DNA of 64,000 bases from Bacteroidia bacterium (GTDB taxonomy: Bacteria; Bacteroidota; Bacteroidia; Bacteroidales; Prolixibacteraceae): positions 26,706 through 90,705 of the forward strand of contig JAPLDT010000099.1 in assembly GCA_026391315.1 (NCBI GenBank). Reading direction: 5' to 3'. Below, piece by piece: positions 53,614 through 61,798 of this stretch. Numbering within the stretch: the first letter of the stretch is position 1; the number at the start of each line of letters is the position of its first letter. Under the pieces are notes generated by a model. That model worked only from the letters and a program-made list of their open reading frames with translations. It searched no databases and was not told the origin of the DNA. The position numbers and the translations under genes are program-made.

Positions 53614-56073
53614 ATGGGAAAGAAGAAAGCATTTTTGATATCTGGTGTAGTTTTGGCTGCTATTATTTTGGCCATCGTCTTAATTCCGATACTCTTCAAA
53701 GGCAAAATTGTCGCCAAAGTGAAAGAGATGGCCAACCAGTCGCTGTTGGCAAGGCTCGATTTCAAAGATGCCGATGTCTCCCTTTTCAGGAGTTTTCCAC
53801 AATTGGATGTTCGTCTAAACTATCTGACCATCAACGGAATTAATGAATTCGAAGGCAAACAACTGATGCAGATAGAGACCCTGTCAACCTCTATGGCGCT
53901 CTCATCCCTATGGAAAAGCGATGGCATTACCGTTTCGGAAATTATCCTGACTAACCCTCAGTTCAATTTGCTGGTCTCCCCTACCGGGAAAGCCAATTGG
54001 GATATCACAAAGCCATCTTCGGCAGGTACTACTTCCGGAACGAAGAATCCGATGAAAATCGAATTAACCAAAGTTCAATTAATCAATACACTGCTCACCT
54101 ACCGGGATGAGCAAGCCAAAATGTTGACCGGCTTTAAAAAAGGAAATTTCGAATTATCTGGCTTTTTGAAGGGCAGCGATACCAAACTTAGGTTTAAAGG
54201 AGAGACCGACAGTATCGCATTCGAATATGGCGGTAAAAAATTGGTCAGCGGAATGAAAGTGAGTGGTGAAGGAGCGCTCCAGGCCAATTTCGATCAGATG
54301 AGCTTTCGCTTTCTCGATAACAAATTCAATATCAATAAGCTTCCTGTGCAATTGCAGGGTACTTTTGTGATGGGCGACAAAGAGGATCAATACAACCTCG
54401 TCTTTCAGTCAACCGGTTCCTCCCTGGATGAATTGATTGGATTTCTTCCGCAAACACAGCAAATAAAGCTAAAAGGATATGAAAAAGGGGGGAGCCTCTC
54501 CTTCACCGGGGTAATAAAAGGCGCCTATTCAGAGACAACATTTCCGGCCCTGTCGGCCGACCTGAAACTGACGGATGGCAGGTTGAAATATCCTTCAAAG
54601 CCCAATGAAATAAGTAAAATACAAATGGTAGCCAGTCTCAGTAAACCACAGGGAGTTCTCGATTCAATGAAAATTTCCATCAGTAAAATGGAGGCGTTTG
54701 TAGCCGGACATCCCATCATCGCGAATCTGTCGGTGAAATCGCCGGTCAGCAATCCATTCCTGACGGGCGATGTGATAGGAGAGATAGATTTTGCTTCGTT
54801 GCGGCAGACCATTCCAATCGACTCGATGGAAATTGGGGGAAGTGCACATGCCAACATCCATTTCAACGGCCCCTGGTCGGCCATCGACAAAGGTGAATAT
54901 GACAATTTTCAAACCAAAGGAGCGGTTACACTCAACGATTTCTTCTACAGATCTCCAGCTTTCCCTGAGAGAGTTGGAATTCAGTCCGGAACATTCGCTT
55001 TCAATTCAAAAGAGGTCTCCATTACCTCCATGAAAGGTAAATTTGGCCAAAGCGATTTCACAGTAGATGGTTCTATTGCCAATTATTGGGCCTATCTTTT
55101 GAAAGATGGCACCATTTTGGGCAACATCAAGCTAAAATCTGATCTGCTTGATGTGACCCAGCTGATGAATGGAGGTACCCAAAGTAAAGATACTACCCAT
55201 CTCGGCGACCCATATGTCATCCCTGCCCGGATTGAACTGACAGTCCAGGTAGCCGTTGACCGCATGCTTTACAGCAGAATGGAGATCAGGGGAACAACCG
55301 GAAAGCTGATGGTCAAGGATCAAATGCTGAATTTAGACCAACTCTCCATGAACCTGTTAAAAGGCAAAATGGTCTTGTCGGGGATTTACGCGGCCAAAGA
55401 AAAGAGTCCGGCTGACTTCAATTTCAAAATAGATATAAAAGATTTTGATTTGCCAACTGCCTATCAGTCAATGGGTATTGTCAGGCATATTTTACCAATA
55501 GCAGGAAACAGCAAAGGTACTTTCCTATCTGGATTGTCGCTGAGCGGAAAATTGGGAAAGGATTATGCGCCTTACTTCGAAACACTTAATGGAGGTGGAC
55601 AGATTGCTTTAAAAAATCTGGAACTGGTTGGCAACAACATGTTTGCCGATATTAGCAAATACTTCAGAAAAGACCTCTTTACCAATGTGAAGGTCAACGA
55701 TTTTGCCAGTAACATCGTACTGACCAACGGAGCCTTATCCATTTCACCCTTTACTACCAAGGTCGCCAATCAGGAGGTGACTGTCTCAGGGAGCCAAACG
55801 CTTGCGCTGGAGCTGAATTACCAATTCAATTTCAAAGTCAACAAAAACGATCTGGCCGCTGACGTGACCAACCTCATTGGCCTGGTGCCCGGAACAGAAA
55901 ATATTGACAAGTACCCGATCAAAATCAACGTAGTAGGCAACCTCAGGAAACCGGATGTCAAGGTCGACCTCTCAGAGGCAAAAGACCTGGTAGCCAAAGA
56001 GTTTTCAAAGAAGGCAAAGTCTACTTTACAGGATGCTGTGAAGAAATTTGGATTGGAGGGGTTGTTTAAATAA
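53614..56073 (+). CDS. AsmA-family membrane protein
   Basis: The 819-aa protein has an N-terminal membrane anchor (FLISGVVLAAIILAIVLIPILF) and a long beta-rich body. It contains an AsmA-like N-terminal region (ADVSLFRSFPQLDVRLNYLTING) and a conserved C-terminal part (TVSGSQTLALELNYQFNFKVN, YPIKINVVGNLRKPDVKV). Members of the AsmA/TamB group bridge the envelope and are linked to lipid transport and outer membrane homeostasis. It is a single gene with a 140-bp repeat-bearing upstream region. Confidence 0.85.
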   Translation: MGKKKAFLISGVVLAAIILAIVLIPILFKGKIVAKVKEMANQSLLARLDFKDADVSLFRSFPQLDVRLNYLTINGINEFEGKQLMQIETLSTSMALSSLWKSDGITVSEIILTNPQFNLLVSPTGKANWDITKPSSAGTTSGTKNPMKIELTKVQLINTLLTYRDEQAKMLTGFKKGNFELSGFLKGSDTKLRFKGETDSIAFEYGGKKLVSGMKVSGEGALQANFDQMSFRFLDNKFNINKLPVQLQGTFVMGDKEDQYNLVFQSTGSSLDELIGFLPQTQQIKLKGYEKGGSLSFTGVIKGAYSETTFPALSADLKLTDGRLKYPSKPNEISKIQMVASLSKPQGVLDSMKISISKMEAFVAGHPIIANLSVKSPVSNPFLTGDVIGEIDFASLRQTIPIDSMEIGGSAHANIHFNGPWSAIDKGEYDNFQTKGAVTLNDFFYRSPAFPERVGIQSGTFAFNSKEVSITSMKGKFGQSDFTVDGSIANYWAYLLKDGTILGNIKLKSDLLDVTQLMNGGTQSKDTTHLGDPYVIPARIELTVQVAVDRMLYSRMEIRGTTGKLMVKDQMLNLDQLSMNLLKGKMVLSGIYAAKEKSPADFNFKIDIKDFDLPTAYQSMGIVRHILPIAGNSKGTFLSGLSLSGKLGKDYAPYFETLNGGGQIALKNLELVGNNMFADISKYFRKDLFTNVKVNDFASNIVLTNGALSISPFTTKVANQEVTVSGSQTLALELNYQFNFKVNKNDLAADVTNLIGLVPGTENIDKYPIKINVVGNLRKPDVKVDLSEAKDLVAKEFSKKAKSTLQDAVKKFGLEGLFK

Positions 56074-56232
56074 TTATGCAAATTTAAAGTTGGATTTTAA
56101 ATTTGCATAAAAAATGATGCTTTCAAATTGGATTTTATGCATCCCTAAAGCACGATCCCCAGCCCTTCGTGTTGCTCCATCCGCCTGTTATTCTAATTAT
56201 TTTTTTTGATTCACTACCTAAAACTGTAAATT

Positions 56233-56248
56233 GTATCACAAAAGATAC
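56233..56248. promoter_or_regulatory. HipB-type operator O1, GTATC-N6-GATAC
   Basis: The site GTATCACAAAAGATAC is a perfect 5-bp inverted repeat with a 6-nt spacer. Its half-site TATC matches the HipB operator type TATCC-N8-GGATA known from Escherichia coli, but with a shorter spacer. It lies 80 bp before hipB and recurs at 56295. Confidence 0.6.
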
Positions 56249-56294
56249 CATTTACTTGCTTTTCGATGAAATATATCCTAATTTTATCAAATAA

Positions 56295-56308
56295 TATCAT
56301 TTATGATA
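56295..56308. promoter_or_regulatory. HipB-type operator O2, TATC-N6-GATA
   Basis: TATCATTTATGATA has the same half-sites and the same 6-nt spacer as O1, with centres 61 bp apart, and ends 19 bp before the hipB ATG. Two matching sites suggest co-operative autorepression. Confidence 0.6.
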
Positions 56309-56327
56309 CAAGTTAATCTTGTAAATT

Positions 56328-56540
56328 ATGACAAACGAAGAGCTAATTCAAACAATAAAAGCCAGAAAAAATATCCTGTCAGTAAACCAGGAGTACTTGG
56401 CTGAGCTTTCCGGGGTTGGAATTGCAACCTTAAAACGGTTCGAAAGTGGCAAAGGGAATGTCACTTTAAAAAATCTGCAGAAAATTACAGATGTATTGGG
56501 CCTTGAAGTGAAACTCGAACTTAAAAAAACCGGTAAATGA
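56328..56540 (+). CDS. hipB: HipB-like antitoxin/repressor, HTH-XRE
   Basis: The 70-aa protein is a single Xre helix-turn-helix (NQEYLAELSGVGIATLKRFE, then LKNLQKITDVLGLEVKLEL), typical of HipB proteins that repress their own operon through TATC-type operators. Two such inverted repeats lie just upstream. Its TGA overlaps the ATG of the next gene, so the proteins are translationally coupled. Confidence 0.88.
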   Translation: MTNEELIQTIKARKNILSVNQEYLAELSGVGIATLKRFESGKGNVTLKNLQKITDVLGLEVKLELKKTGK

Positions 56541-56860
56541 GAAGCGCTGAAGTTTATAGGAACGGTATTTTAGCTGGCACATTAACCAAAATCAACAGTC
56601 GTTCCTACAAGTTCACCTACGGTTCCGGGTATTTCTCCGATTATTCAAAACCGCCAATTAGCCTGACACTGCCAAAAAATCAATTGGTGCACACTTCTGA
56701 ATATTTATTCCCCTGCTTCTACAATATGCTATCGGAAGGAACCAACAGGGAAATTCAAATGAGATTATTGAAAATTGACAAGAACGATTTCTTTGGCCTC
56801 CTGTTGGCCACTGCCCGATACGATACCATCGGCGCAATAACAATTAAGCCGATTAAATAG
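56537..56860 (+). CDS. hipS: HipS-like protein, free-standing HipA N-terminal subdomain
   Basis: The 107-aa protein matches only the N-terminal subdomain of HipA (RNGILAGTLTKI, FTYGSGYFSDYSKPPISLTLP, FPCFYNMLSEG). In tripartite HipBST systems this separate subunit, about the same size, is the antitoxin that inhibits the kinase HipT. The order B-S-T and the short gap to the kinase gene (9 nt) agree with this. Function as antitoxin is inferred from the family, not shown here. Confidence 0.8.
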   Translation: MRSAEVYRNGILAGTLTKINSRSYKFTYGSGYFSDYSKPPISLTLPKNQLVHTSEYLFPCFYNMLSEGTNREIQMRLLKIDKNDFFGLLLATARYDTIGAITIKPIK

Positions 56861-56869
56861 AAAGGACCG

Positions 56870-57880
56870 ATGATGGAAATAAAATATTGTCCCGGATTGC
56901 TCCTGGAGGGACATTCCGGATATAGCCCACTATTTTTGCATAGGATGTTTTCCGGGCGGAAGGTCAGCCACGTCTTGCCCTACAACGCCCCTGAAATGGA
57001 TGAAGAAGACCAAAAGAAGTTCATGCAAAACAGGAAAAGAATTTCAATTTCGGGTATGCAGGAGAAATATTCCGTACTGCTTGAAAAAAACAGCCTTCGA
57101 TTGACCGTTGAAGGGGAACAGGGTTCCTATATTCTCAAACCAAAGCCTCATGGTCTACAAAAAATCGCTATGGCCCCGGCAAATGAGCATGTAACCATGC
57201 AAATAGCCAGTCAGATATATAATATTCCGACTGCTGTAAATGGATTGGTGTTTTTCAGCAATGACGAACCTGCCTATCTGACCAAACGATTTGACATAGA
57301 TATCCATGGGACAAAACTTGGGAAAGAAGACTTTGCAACACTAGCCGAAAAAACAGAAGAAAATGCAGGTGTAAATTTCAGGTATGAATATTCTTACGAA
57401 GGTATTGCCGAATTAATAAAAAGATACGTCGGGGCATGGCAAATTGAAATGGAGAAATTTTACCGTCTGGTAATTTTTAACTTTCTGTTTTCCAATGGGG
57501 ATGCCCATTTGAAGAATTTCTCCTTGCTGGAAACCGCGAATGGCGACTATGTTTTAAGCCCGGCTTATGACCTGATGGATACCCGGATCCACGTTGACGA
57601 AGAAGGCTTTTTCGCTTTGAGTGACGAACTCTTTAAGGATGGGTACTGGTCGGATTGCAGAATTAAAAATTCGCTGCATCATCCATGCAAGGAGGATTTT
57701 ACTGAATTCGGGAAGAAAATCGGAATAGAAGAAAAAAGGGTCGGTAAACTGCTTGTTCCTTTTCTGAAAGAACAAACCGGGGTTGGAAATTTAGTGAAGA
57801 AATCGTTTCTTGATCAGGAAACCCGGGAACTGTACCTGAATCATTACCATGAACGGTTAGGGATGTTGAATTTAGGTTGA
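56870..57880 (+). CDS. hipT: HipT-like serine/threonine kinase toxin
   Basis: The 336-aa protein is the HipA-like kinase core without the N-terminal subdomain. An SIS motif (RISISGMQ, S59 and S61) lies in the glycine-rich loop region and matches the autophosphorylation site described for E. coli O127 HipT at S57/S59. The catalytic motif NGDAHLKNFSLL and the metal-binding AYDLMDT are intact. HipT proteins inhibit translation by phosphorylating an aminoacyl-tRNA synthetase (TrpS in E. coli); the target here is unknown. The start may be the second ATG at 56873. Confidence 0.85.
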   Translation: MMEIKYCPGLLLEGHSGYSPLFLHRMFSGRKVSHVLPYNAPEMDEEDQKKFMQNRKRISISGMQEKYSVLLEKNSLRLTVEGEQGSYILKPKPHGLQKIAMAPANEHVTMQIASQIYNIPTAVNGLVFFSNDEPAYLTKRFDIDIHGTKLGKEDFATLAEKTEENAGVNFRYEYSYEGIAELIKRYVGAWQIEMEKFYRLVIFNFLFSNGDAHLKNFSLLETANGDYVLSPAYDLMDTRIHVDEEGFFALSDELFKDGYWSDCRIKNSLHHPCKEDFTEFGKKIGIEEKRVGKLLVPFLKEQTGVGNLVKKSFLDQETRELYLNHYHERLGMLNLG

Positions 57881-58014
57881 TTACCGAACATGCTCAAATC
57901 TTCGGGTTTGAAAACCTTACTTTTCGGCTCAACCTTAGTAGAAAGGTTAACAGACAGAATATTAACCTTATTACCTTATAAAAGTGTTGTTAAAATACAT
58001 TTATATCAAGATAA

Positions 58015-58284
58015 AAGTGTAATGAAATCTTTACCGAGTTTAAAGGGGAAAACGAATTGGAATTCAGGCTAACAACTGAGACACTGTTGATTACCTACAG
58101 CGATATTTTCACCAAAGCAGCCCTTTCCCGAATCACCGGGATCAACCAGTGCCAACTCTGACACTATGCCTCAGGGATGCGCAAACCACGGCCTGCACAG
58201 CGCAAAAGAATTGAAGAGGGGTTGCATAAATTGGGAGCAGAGTTGCTGAGAATTGGGATAAAAGGGAATTTGTATGGACATTGA
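58015..58284 (+). pseudogene. Remnant of a HicB-like antitoxin (HTH type) with internal TGA
   Basis: In one frame the DNA reads KCNEIFTEFKGENELEFRLT, then DIFTKAALSRITGINQCQL-stop-HYASGMRKPRPAQRKRIEEG, and ends LYGH before TGA. This resembles the C-terminal helix-turn-helix half of HicB-like antitoxins in Bacteroidota (typical GINxxQLSHYASGxRKPRPAQ). The in-frame TGA at 58159 replaces what is normally a serine codon, and a TAA lies just before the first residue. No partner hicA was found. Confidence 0.65.
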
Positions 58285-58302
58285 TTGCAAATAAGCGCCT
58301 CC

Positions 58303-58335
58303 GGGGGAGCCTGTTTACAGCTCTCCTTTCTTTTT
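58303..58335 (+). terminator. Possible terminator after the HicB relic
   Basis: GGGGGAGCCTGTTTACAGCTCTCC can fold into an imperfect hairpin (GGAG...CTG/CAG...CTCC with one bulge) and is followed by TTTCTTTTT. Fold stability was not calculated. Confidence 0.35.
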
Positions 58336-58435
58336 AAATATGTTAATAACTTTTATGTTAATTCGTTACAGTAGTCACAAATTTTATATAATTTTGGTTT
58401 AGTACTTGAATGTTAAATAATTAAATCAAAATGAT

Positions 58436-59158
58436 ATGTTCAAGATTTTAAAAAATTCAATTAATTTGTTTGGTAAGAAATACAAAGAAGGGGGTTTATT
58501 CCAGTTTTTAGTGAATTTGTTTTCACCTCTTTATTTAGCGATAATAATAGTAGTACTGAACTTTTTTTTTGATGTTTTCTTAAATTTAAGTGTTAACTTT
58601 AAAAATACCTATTACACATTTGTATCGGCAAATGTCAATTTTACTGAACATGTTATAGCAATATTAATTATTGCTTTTGCTGCAATTGGTTGCTATTTTG
58701 TTTACAGTTATATTAACGAGGCTTATATAAATGTGAGAAAAATGCTTTTAGAAAGTCTTGAAAAAATCTCTACTGCCCGAAATGAATTTCATAATAAAAA
58801 GCAAGAACCCCAACCTAATATAGACTTGTCTGATGAGGAATTTTTACTAGAGTTAGGAAGGGTTGAAACTAATGTGCAAAAAAAGCTTTCAAAGTGGAAT
58901 AACAAAAGGTACTTGTTTAATGGGGTGTATGCTCTTGCTATTGTTTTACCAGTATATTTATTACTTATAGTACTCATTTCAAATTCAATAAGTAATAAGA
59001 ATCTAATCTTCAAACTTCAAACCACAATTTTATTACCGTACATCGGACAGGATGAAGTAAACAAGCTAAACTCTTCTTGGGCTTTAATGAGGAATGAAAC
59101 CGATTACATTAAAATTAATACTCAGATTGAAGAGGCTAAAAAGAAGTATTTACCCTGA
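58436..59158 (+). CDS. AT-rich hypothetical membrane protein
   Basis: The 240-aa protein has three predicted transmembrane segments (about 29-50, 72-94 and 166-186). A cytoplasmic, charged region lies between the second and third (VRKMLLESLEKISTARNEF...LLELGRVETNVQKKLSKW), and a charged tail follows. No family was recognised. The codon use is visibly more AT-rich than in neighbours, and the gene sits between two toxin-antitoxin modules, which suggests recent acquisition. A role in defence is possible but is only inferred from position. Confidence 0.55.
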   Translation: MFKILKNSINLFGKKYKEGGLFQFLVNLFSPLYLAIIIVVLNFFFDVFLNLSVNFKNTYYTFVSANVNFTEHVIAILIIAFAAIGCYFVYSYINEAYINVRKMLLESLEKISTARNEFHNKKQEPQPNIDLSDEEFLLELGRVETNVQKKLSKWNNKRYLFNGVYALAIVLPVYLLLIVLISNSISNKNLIFKLQTTILLPYIGQDEVNKLNSSWALMRNETDYIKINTQIEEAKKKYLP

Positions 59159-59269
59159 ATATAGCCCGCCCTCTAGCCTACCGGCTTGTTATAATTCATT
59201 TGCACTGACGCATTGTTTGCACTTTTCAATATAAAATTTTCGTACCTTGCAAATTGAAAATGAAGCAAA

Positions 59270-59482
59270 ATGAGAACCACTGAATTGATAAAAGAAATTG
59301 AAAAACTACCTGTTCAGAAGCGAATTTTCGTCATTGAAAGGACGCTTCAATCAATTAGAAGAAATGAAGAAAATTCTCAAATGAAAAAGGCCGCGGAACT
59401 GTTATATCATGATTATACCAATGATTCTGAATTGACAGTTTTTTCTGATCTTGATTATGCCGAATTTTATGAAACAAGGTGA
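59270..59482 (+). CDS. MazE-like/prevent-host-death-type antitoxin
   Basis: The 70-aa protein (MRTTELIKEIEKLPVQKRIFVIER...) begins with a short helical domain and ends with a charged, less ordered tail (DLDYAEFYETR), as in antitoxins that pair with PemK/MazF toxins. Its stop lies inside the start of the toxin gene. A TACCTTGC element at 59243, 20 bp before the ATG, could be the -7 promoter box. The antitoxin family itself is not named with certainty. Confidence 0.75.
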   Translation: MRTTELIKEIEKLPVQKRIFVIERTLQSIRRNEENSQMKKAAELLYHDYTNDSELTVFSDLDYAEFYETR

Positions 59483-59816
59483 AATTTGGCTGATCAATTT
59501 GGATCCAACAATTGGAGCAGAGATTAAAAAGACAAGGCCTGCTTTAATTGTCAATGATAATTCACTTGGAAAACTACCATTAAAAGTGATTGTTCCATTA
59601 ACAGATTGGAAAGACAAATACCAATTGGCTCCCTGGATGATAAAATTAATACCGAATAAGCTCAATGGGTTAATCAAAGATTCATCGGCTGATTGTTTTC
59701 AGATACGCTCCGTTTCTGAAACAAGATTTGTAAAAAGGCTTGGCCATGTTGATGAATCATTGATGGATGAAATCAGGAGTGGTCTTTCTAAAGTTTTGTC
59801 TATTAGCGAAGAATAA
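59469..59816 (+). CDS. MazF/PemK-family endoribonuclease toxin
   Basis: The ATG at 59469 (MKQGEIWLINLDPTIG) is preferred over the listed start, since MKQGEIW is the usual family start. The product is about 115 aa. It contains the SH3-like fold signature (GEIWLINLDPTIGAEIKKTRP, CFQIRSVSETRFVKRLG). Such toxins cut mRNA at short specific sites. It overlaps the antitoxin gene by 14 nt, typical of a coupled pair. Confidence 0.9.
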   Translation: MKQGEIWLINLDPTIGAEIKKTRPALIVNDNSLGKLPLKVIVPLTDWKDKYQLAPWMIKLIPNKLNGLIKDSSADCFQIRSVSETRFVKRLGHVDESLMDEIRSGLSKVLSISEE

Positions 59817-59885
59817 ATCAAGGCACTGGCAGTCTTTAGCAACTAATTTTGAACCAATATTTTTCTTTACATTTCCTCGAATTAT

Positions 59886-60908
59886 ATGAAATACAACGAA
59901 CTAGGCAAAACAGGCGTTCTGGTCTCAGAGCTCTGTCTCGGAACCATGACTTTCGGCGGAAAAGGTTATTGGCAGGCAATTGGCCAGGTACCTCAGGAGG
60001 AGGTGAACCAAATCGTCAAAACTGCCGTTGAAAAAGGAATCAACTTTATCGATACGGCAAATGCCTATTCGGAAGGGTTGTCCGAAACAATGCTTGGAAT
60101 CGCTTTAAAAGCGCTCTCTATCCACCGTCAGCAGGTATTTGTAGCAACCAAGGTTCGGATACGCATGGGCGCCGGCGCCAACCAGGTCGGACTCTCGCGC
60201 CTGCACATCATGGACTCCGTCAACAACAGTTTGCAAAGGCTCAATCTTGATCATATCGATCTCCTCTACATCCATGGGGTTGACCCAATCACCCCACTGG
60301 AAGAAACCATGCGCGGATTGGAAGATGTTGTGCGCTCGGGTAAAGTGCGCTACCTCGGCATAAGCAACCACCCTGCCTGGATGATGATGAAAGCCAACGG
60401 TTATGCGGATAAAATGGGCTGGACGAAATTCGTCGCCTCTCAAAATTATTACACCATCGCCAGCCGCGATATCGAACGGGAAATCGTTCCCATGGCCAAA
60501 AGTGAGAACATCGGTATCATGCCCTGGAGCCCGTTGGCCGGAGGATTCCTGTCAGGCAAATTCACCCGCCACAACGAAGTAGCCGGAAATAGCCGCAGGG
60601 ATGCATTTGATTTCCCACCAATCAACAAAGCCAAAGCCTACGACCTGATCGATCTGATGGCTGAAATTGGCAAGAAACACAACGTTTCGGTGGCCAATGT
60701 GGCGCTGAACTGGGTGATCAGGCAACCGGGAGTGACAAGCACCATCATCGGAGCCAAAAACCTGCTTCAACTCAACGACAATATTTCTGCAGTCAATCTC
60801 CAAATGACGCAGGAAGAGATTAAGCAACTTAACGATGCAAGCGCCCTGGCACCCGAATATCCTGGGTGGATGGTAGCCCGTCAGGCACAGGGTCGTTGGC
60901 CAGATTAA
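59886..60908 (+). CDS. Aldo/keto reductase
   Basis: The 340-aa TIM-barrel enzyme has the catalytic tetrad residues in context: Asp and Tyr in FIDTANAYSEG, Lys in VFVATKVR and His in DLLYIHGVD. The C-terminal NADPH-binding region (GVTSTIIGAKNLLQLNDNI) is intact. The sequence is closest to the broad yeast Aad/YajO-type group. Substrate unknown. It is transcribed alone, with a 160-bp gap before dapB. Confidence 0.92.
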   Translation: MKYNELGKTGVLVSELCLGTMTFGGKGYWQAIGQVPQEEVNQIVKTAVEKGINFIDTANAYSEGLSETMLGIALKALSIHRQQVFVATKVRIRMGAGANQVGLSRLHIMDSVNNSLQRLNLDHIDLLYIHGVDPITPLEETMRGLEDVVRSGKVRYLGISNHPAWMMMKANGYADKMGWTKFVASQNYYTIASRDIEREIVPMAKSENIGIMPWSPLAGGFLSGKFTRHNEVAGNSRRDAFDFPPINKAKAYDLIDLMAEIGKKHNVSVANVALNWVIRQPGVTSTIIGAKNLLQLNDNISAVNLQMTQEEIKQLNDASALAPEYPGWMVARQAQGRWPD

Positions 60909-61019
60909 AAATGGTTGAAAATGATCCCAAACAGTATCCACTAATTCAATTTAATGCCCACCTAGGACTCTAAACATCCTGGGTTGAAAAATTGAGAGGA
61001 AGTTTTTCCCGCAAAATCT

Positions 61020-61027
61020 TACCTTTG
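61020..61027 (+). promoter_or_regulatory. Candidate -7 promoter element TACCTTTG upstream of dapB
   Basis: TACCTTTG matches the Bacteroidota consensus TAnnTTTG exactly and lies 44 bp before the dapB ATG. The nearest TTG on the -33 side is about 25 bp away, a bit farther than usual. Confidence 0.5.
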
Positions 61028-61070
61028 TAATTCATTTGGGAAAAATCATACTTATTGAGAAAGCTGAAAT

Positions 61071-61787
61071 ATGAAGATTGCATTGATAGGATACGGTAAA
61101 ATGGGAAAAGAGATTGAGCAGATTGCAATCGGTCGCGGACATACAATTGTTTTGAAGATTGATGTTGATAATCAGAGTGATCTGACGGTTTCGAACCTTT
61201 CCAAGGCAGACGTTGCCATCGAGTTTACCACACCTTCTACGGCCGTTTCGAATTACCGGATCTGTTTTGAAGCAGGAGTACCGGTTGTAAGCGGAACCAC
61301 CGGATGGTTGGAGCAAAAGCCCCTGATTGAGCAAGAATGCCTGGCCAAAAATGGATGTTTTTTCTACACATCAAATTTTAGTCTGGGGATGAATCTTTTC
61401 TTCGAACTGAACAAGATTCTGGCACGGATGATGAAGCCGTATCCTCAATACGATGTTTCCATGACAGAGATTCATCATACCCAGAAACTTGACGCACCCA
61501 GCGGAACAGCCATCACATTGGCGGAAGGTATTATTTCTGAAAACGGATCCAAAAAATCATGGACCATCGAACCTCCAAAAAGCTGGGAGGAACTTCATAT
61601 CCAACCGGTAAGAAAAGATCCCTATCCCGGACTGCACACCGTAAAATATGATTCGGAGGTAGATTACATCGAAATCACCCACAATGCTTACAGCAGAAAG
61701 GGATTGGCACTCGGCGCTGTTCTGGCGGCAGAATTTTGCCTGGGAAAAAAAGGAATATTCACCATGTCTGATTTGTTAAAATTATAA
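61071..61787 (+). CDS. dapB: 4-hydroxy-tetrahydrodipicolinate reductase
   Basis: This 238-aa protein has the NAD(P)-binding start MKIALIGYGKMGKEIEQI and the catalytic motif EIHHTQKLDAPSGTA, both typical of DapB. It reduces the cyclic intermediate of diaminopimelate and lysine synthesis. Its short form is common in Bacteroidota. It is followed 11 nt later by lepB, so the two are likely co-transcribed. Confidence 0.95.
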   Translation: MKIALIGYGKMGKEIEQIAIGRGHTIVLKIDVDNQSDLTVSNLSKADVAIEFTTPSTAVSNYRICFEAGVPVVSGTTGWLEQKPLIEQECLAKNGCFFYTSNFSLGMNLFFELNKILARMMKPYPQYDVSMTEIHHTQKLDAPSGTAITLAEGIISENGSKKSWTIEPPKSWEELHIQPVRKDPYPGLHTVKYDSEVDYIEITHNAYSRKGLALGAVLAAEFCLGKKGIFTMSDLLKL

Positions 61788-61798
61788 CTGAAACCAAT

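Noticed and set aside
56076-56109. Hairpin TATGCAAATT / AATTTGCATA after the AsmA gene as a terminator
   Set aside because: The stem is AT-rich with only 10 paired bases and a 14-nt loop, and an A-run rather than a T-run follows on the plus strand; too weak to list.
57890-58072. 60-aa ORF after hipT
   Set aside because: The frame has no recognisable features, overlaps the HicB-like relic in a different frame and ends within it; more likely chance in decayed DNA.
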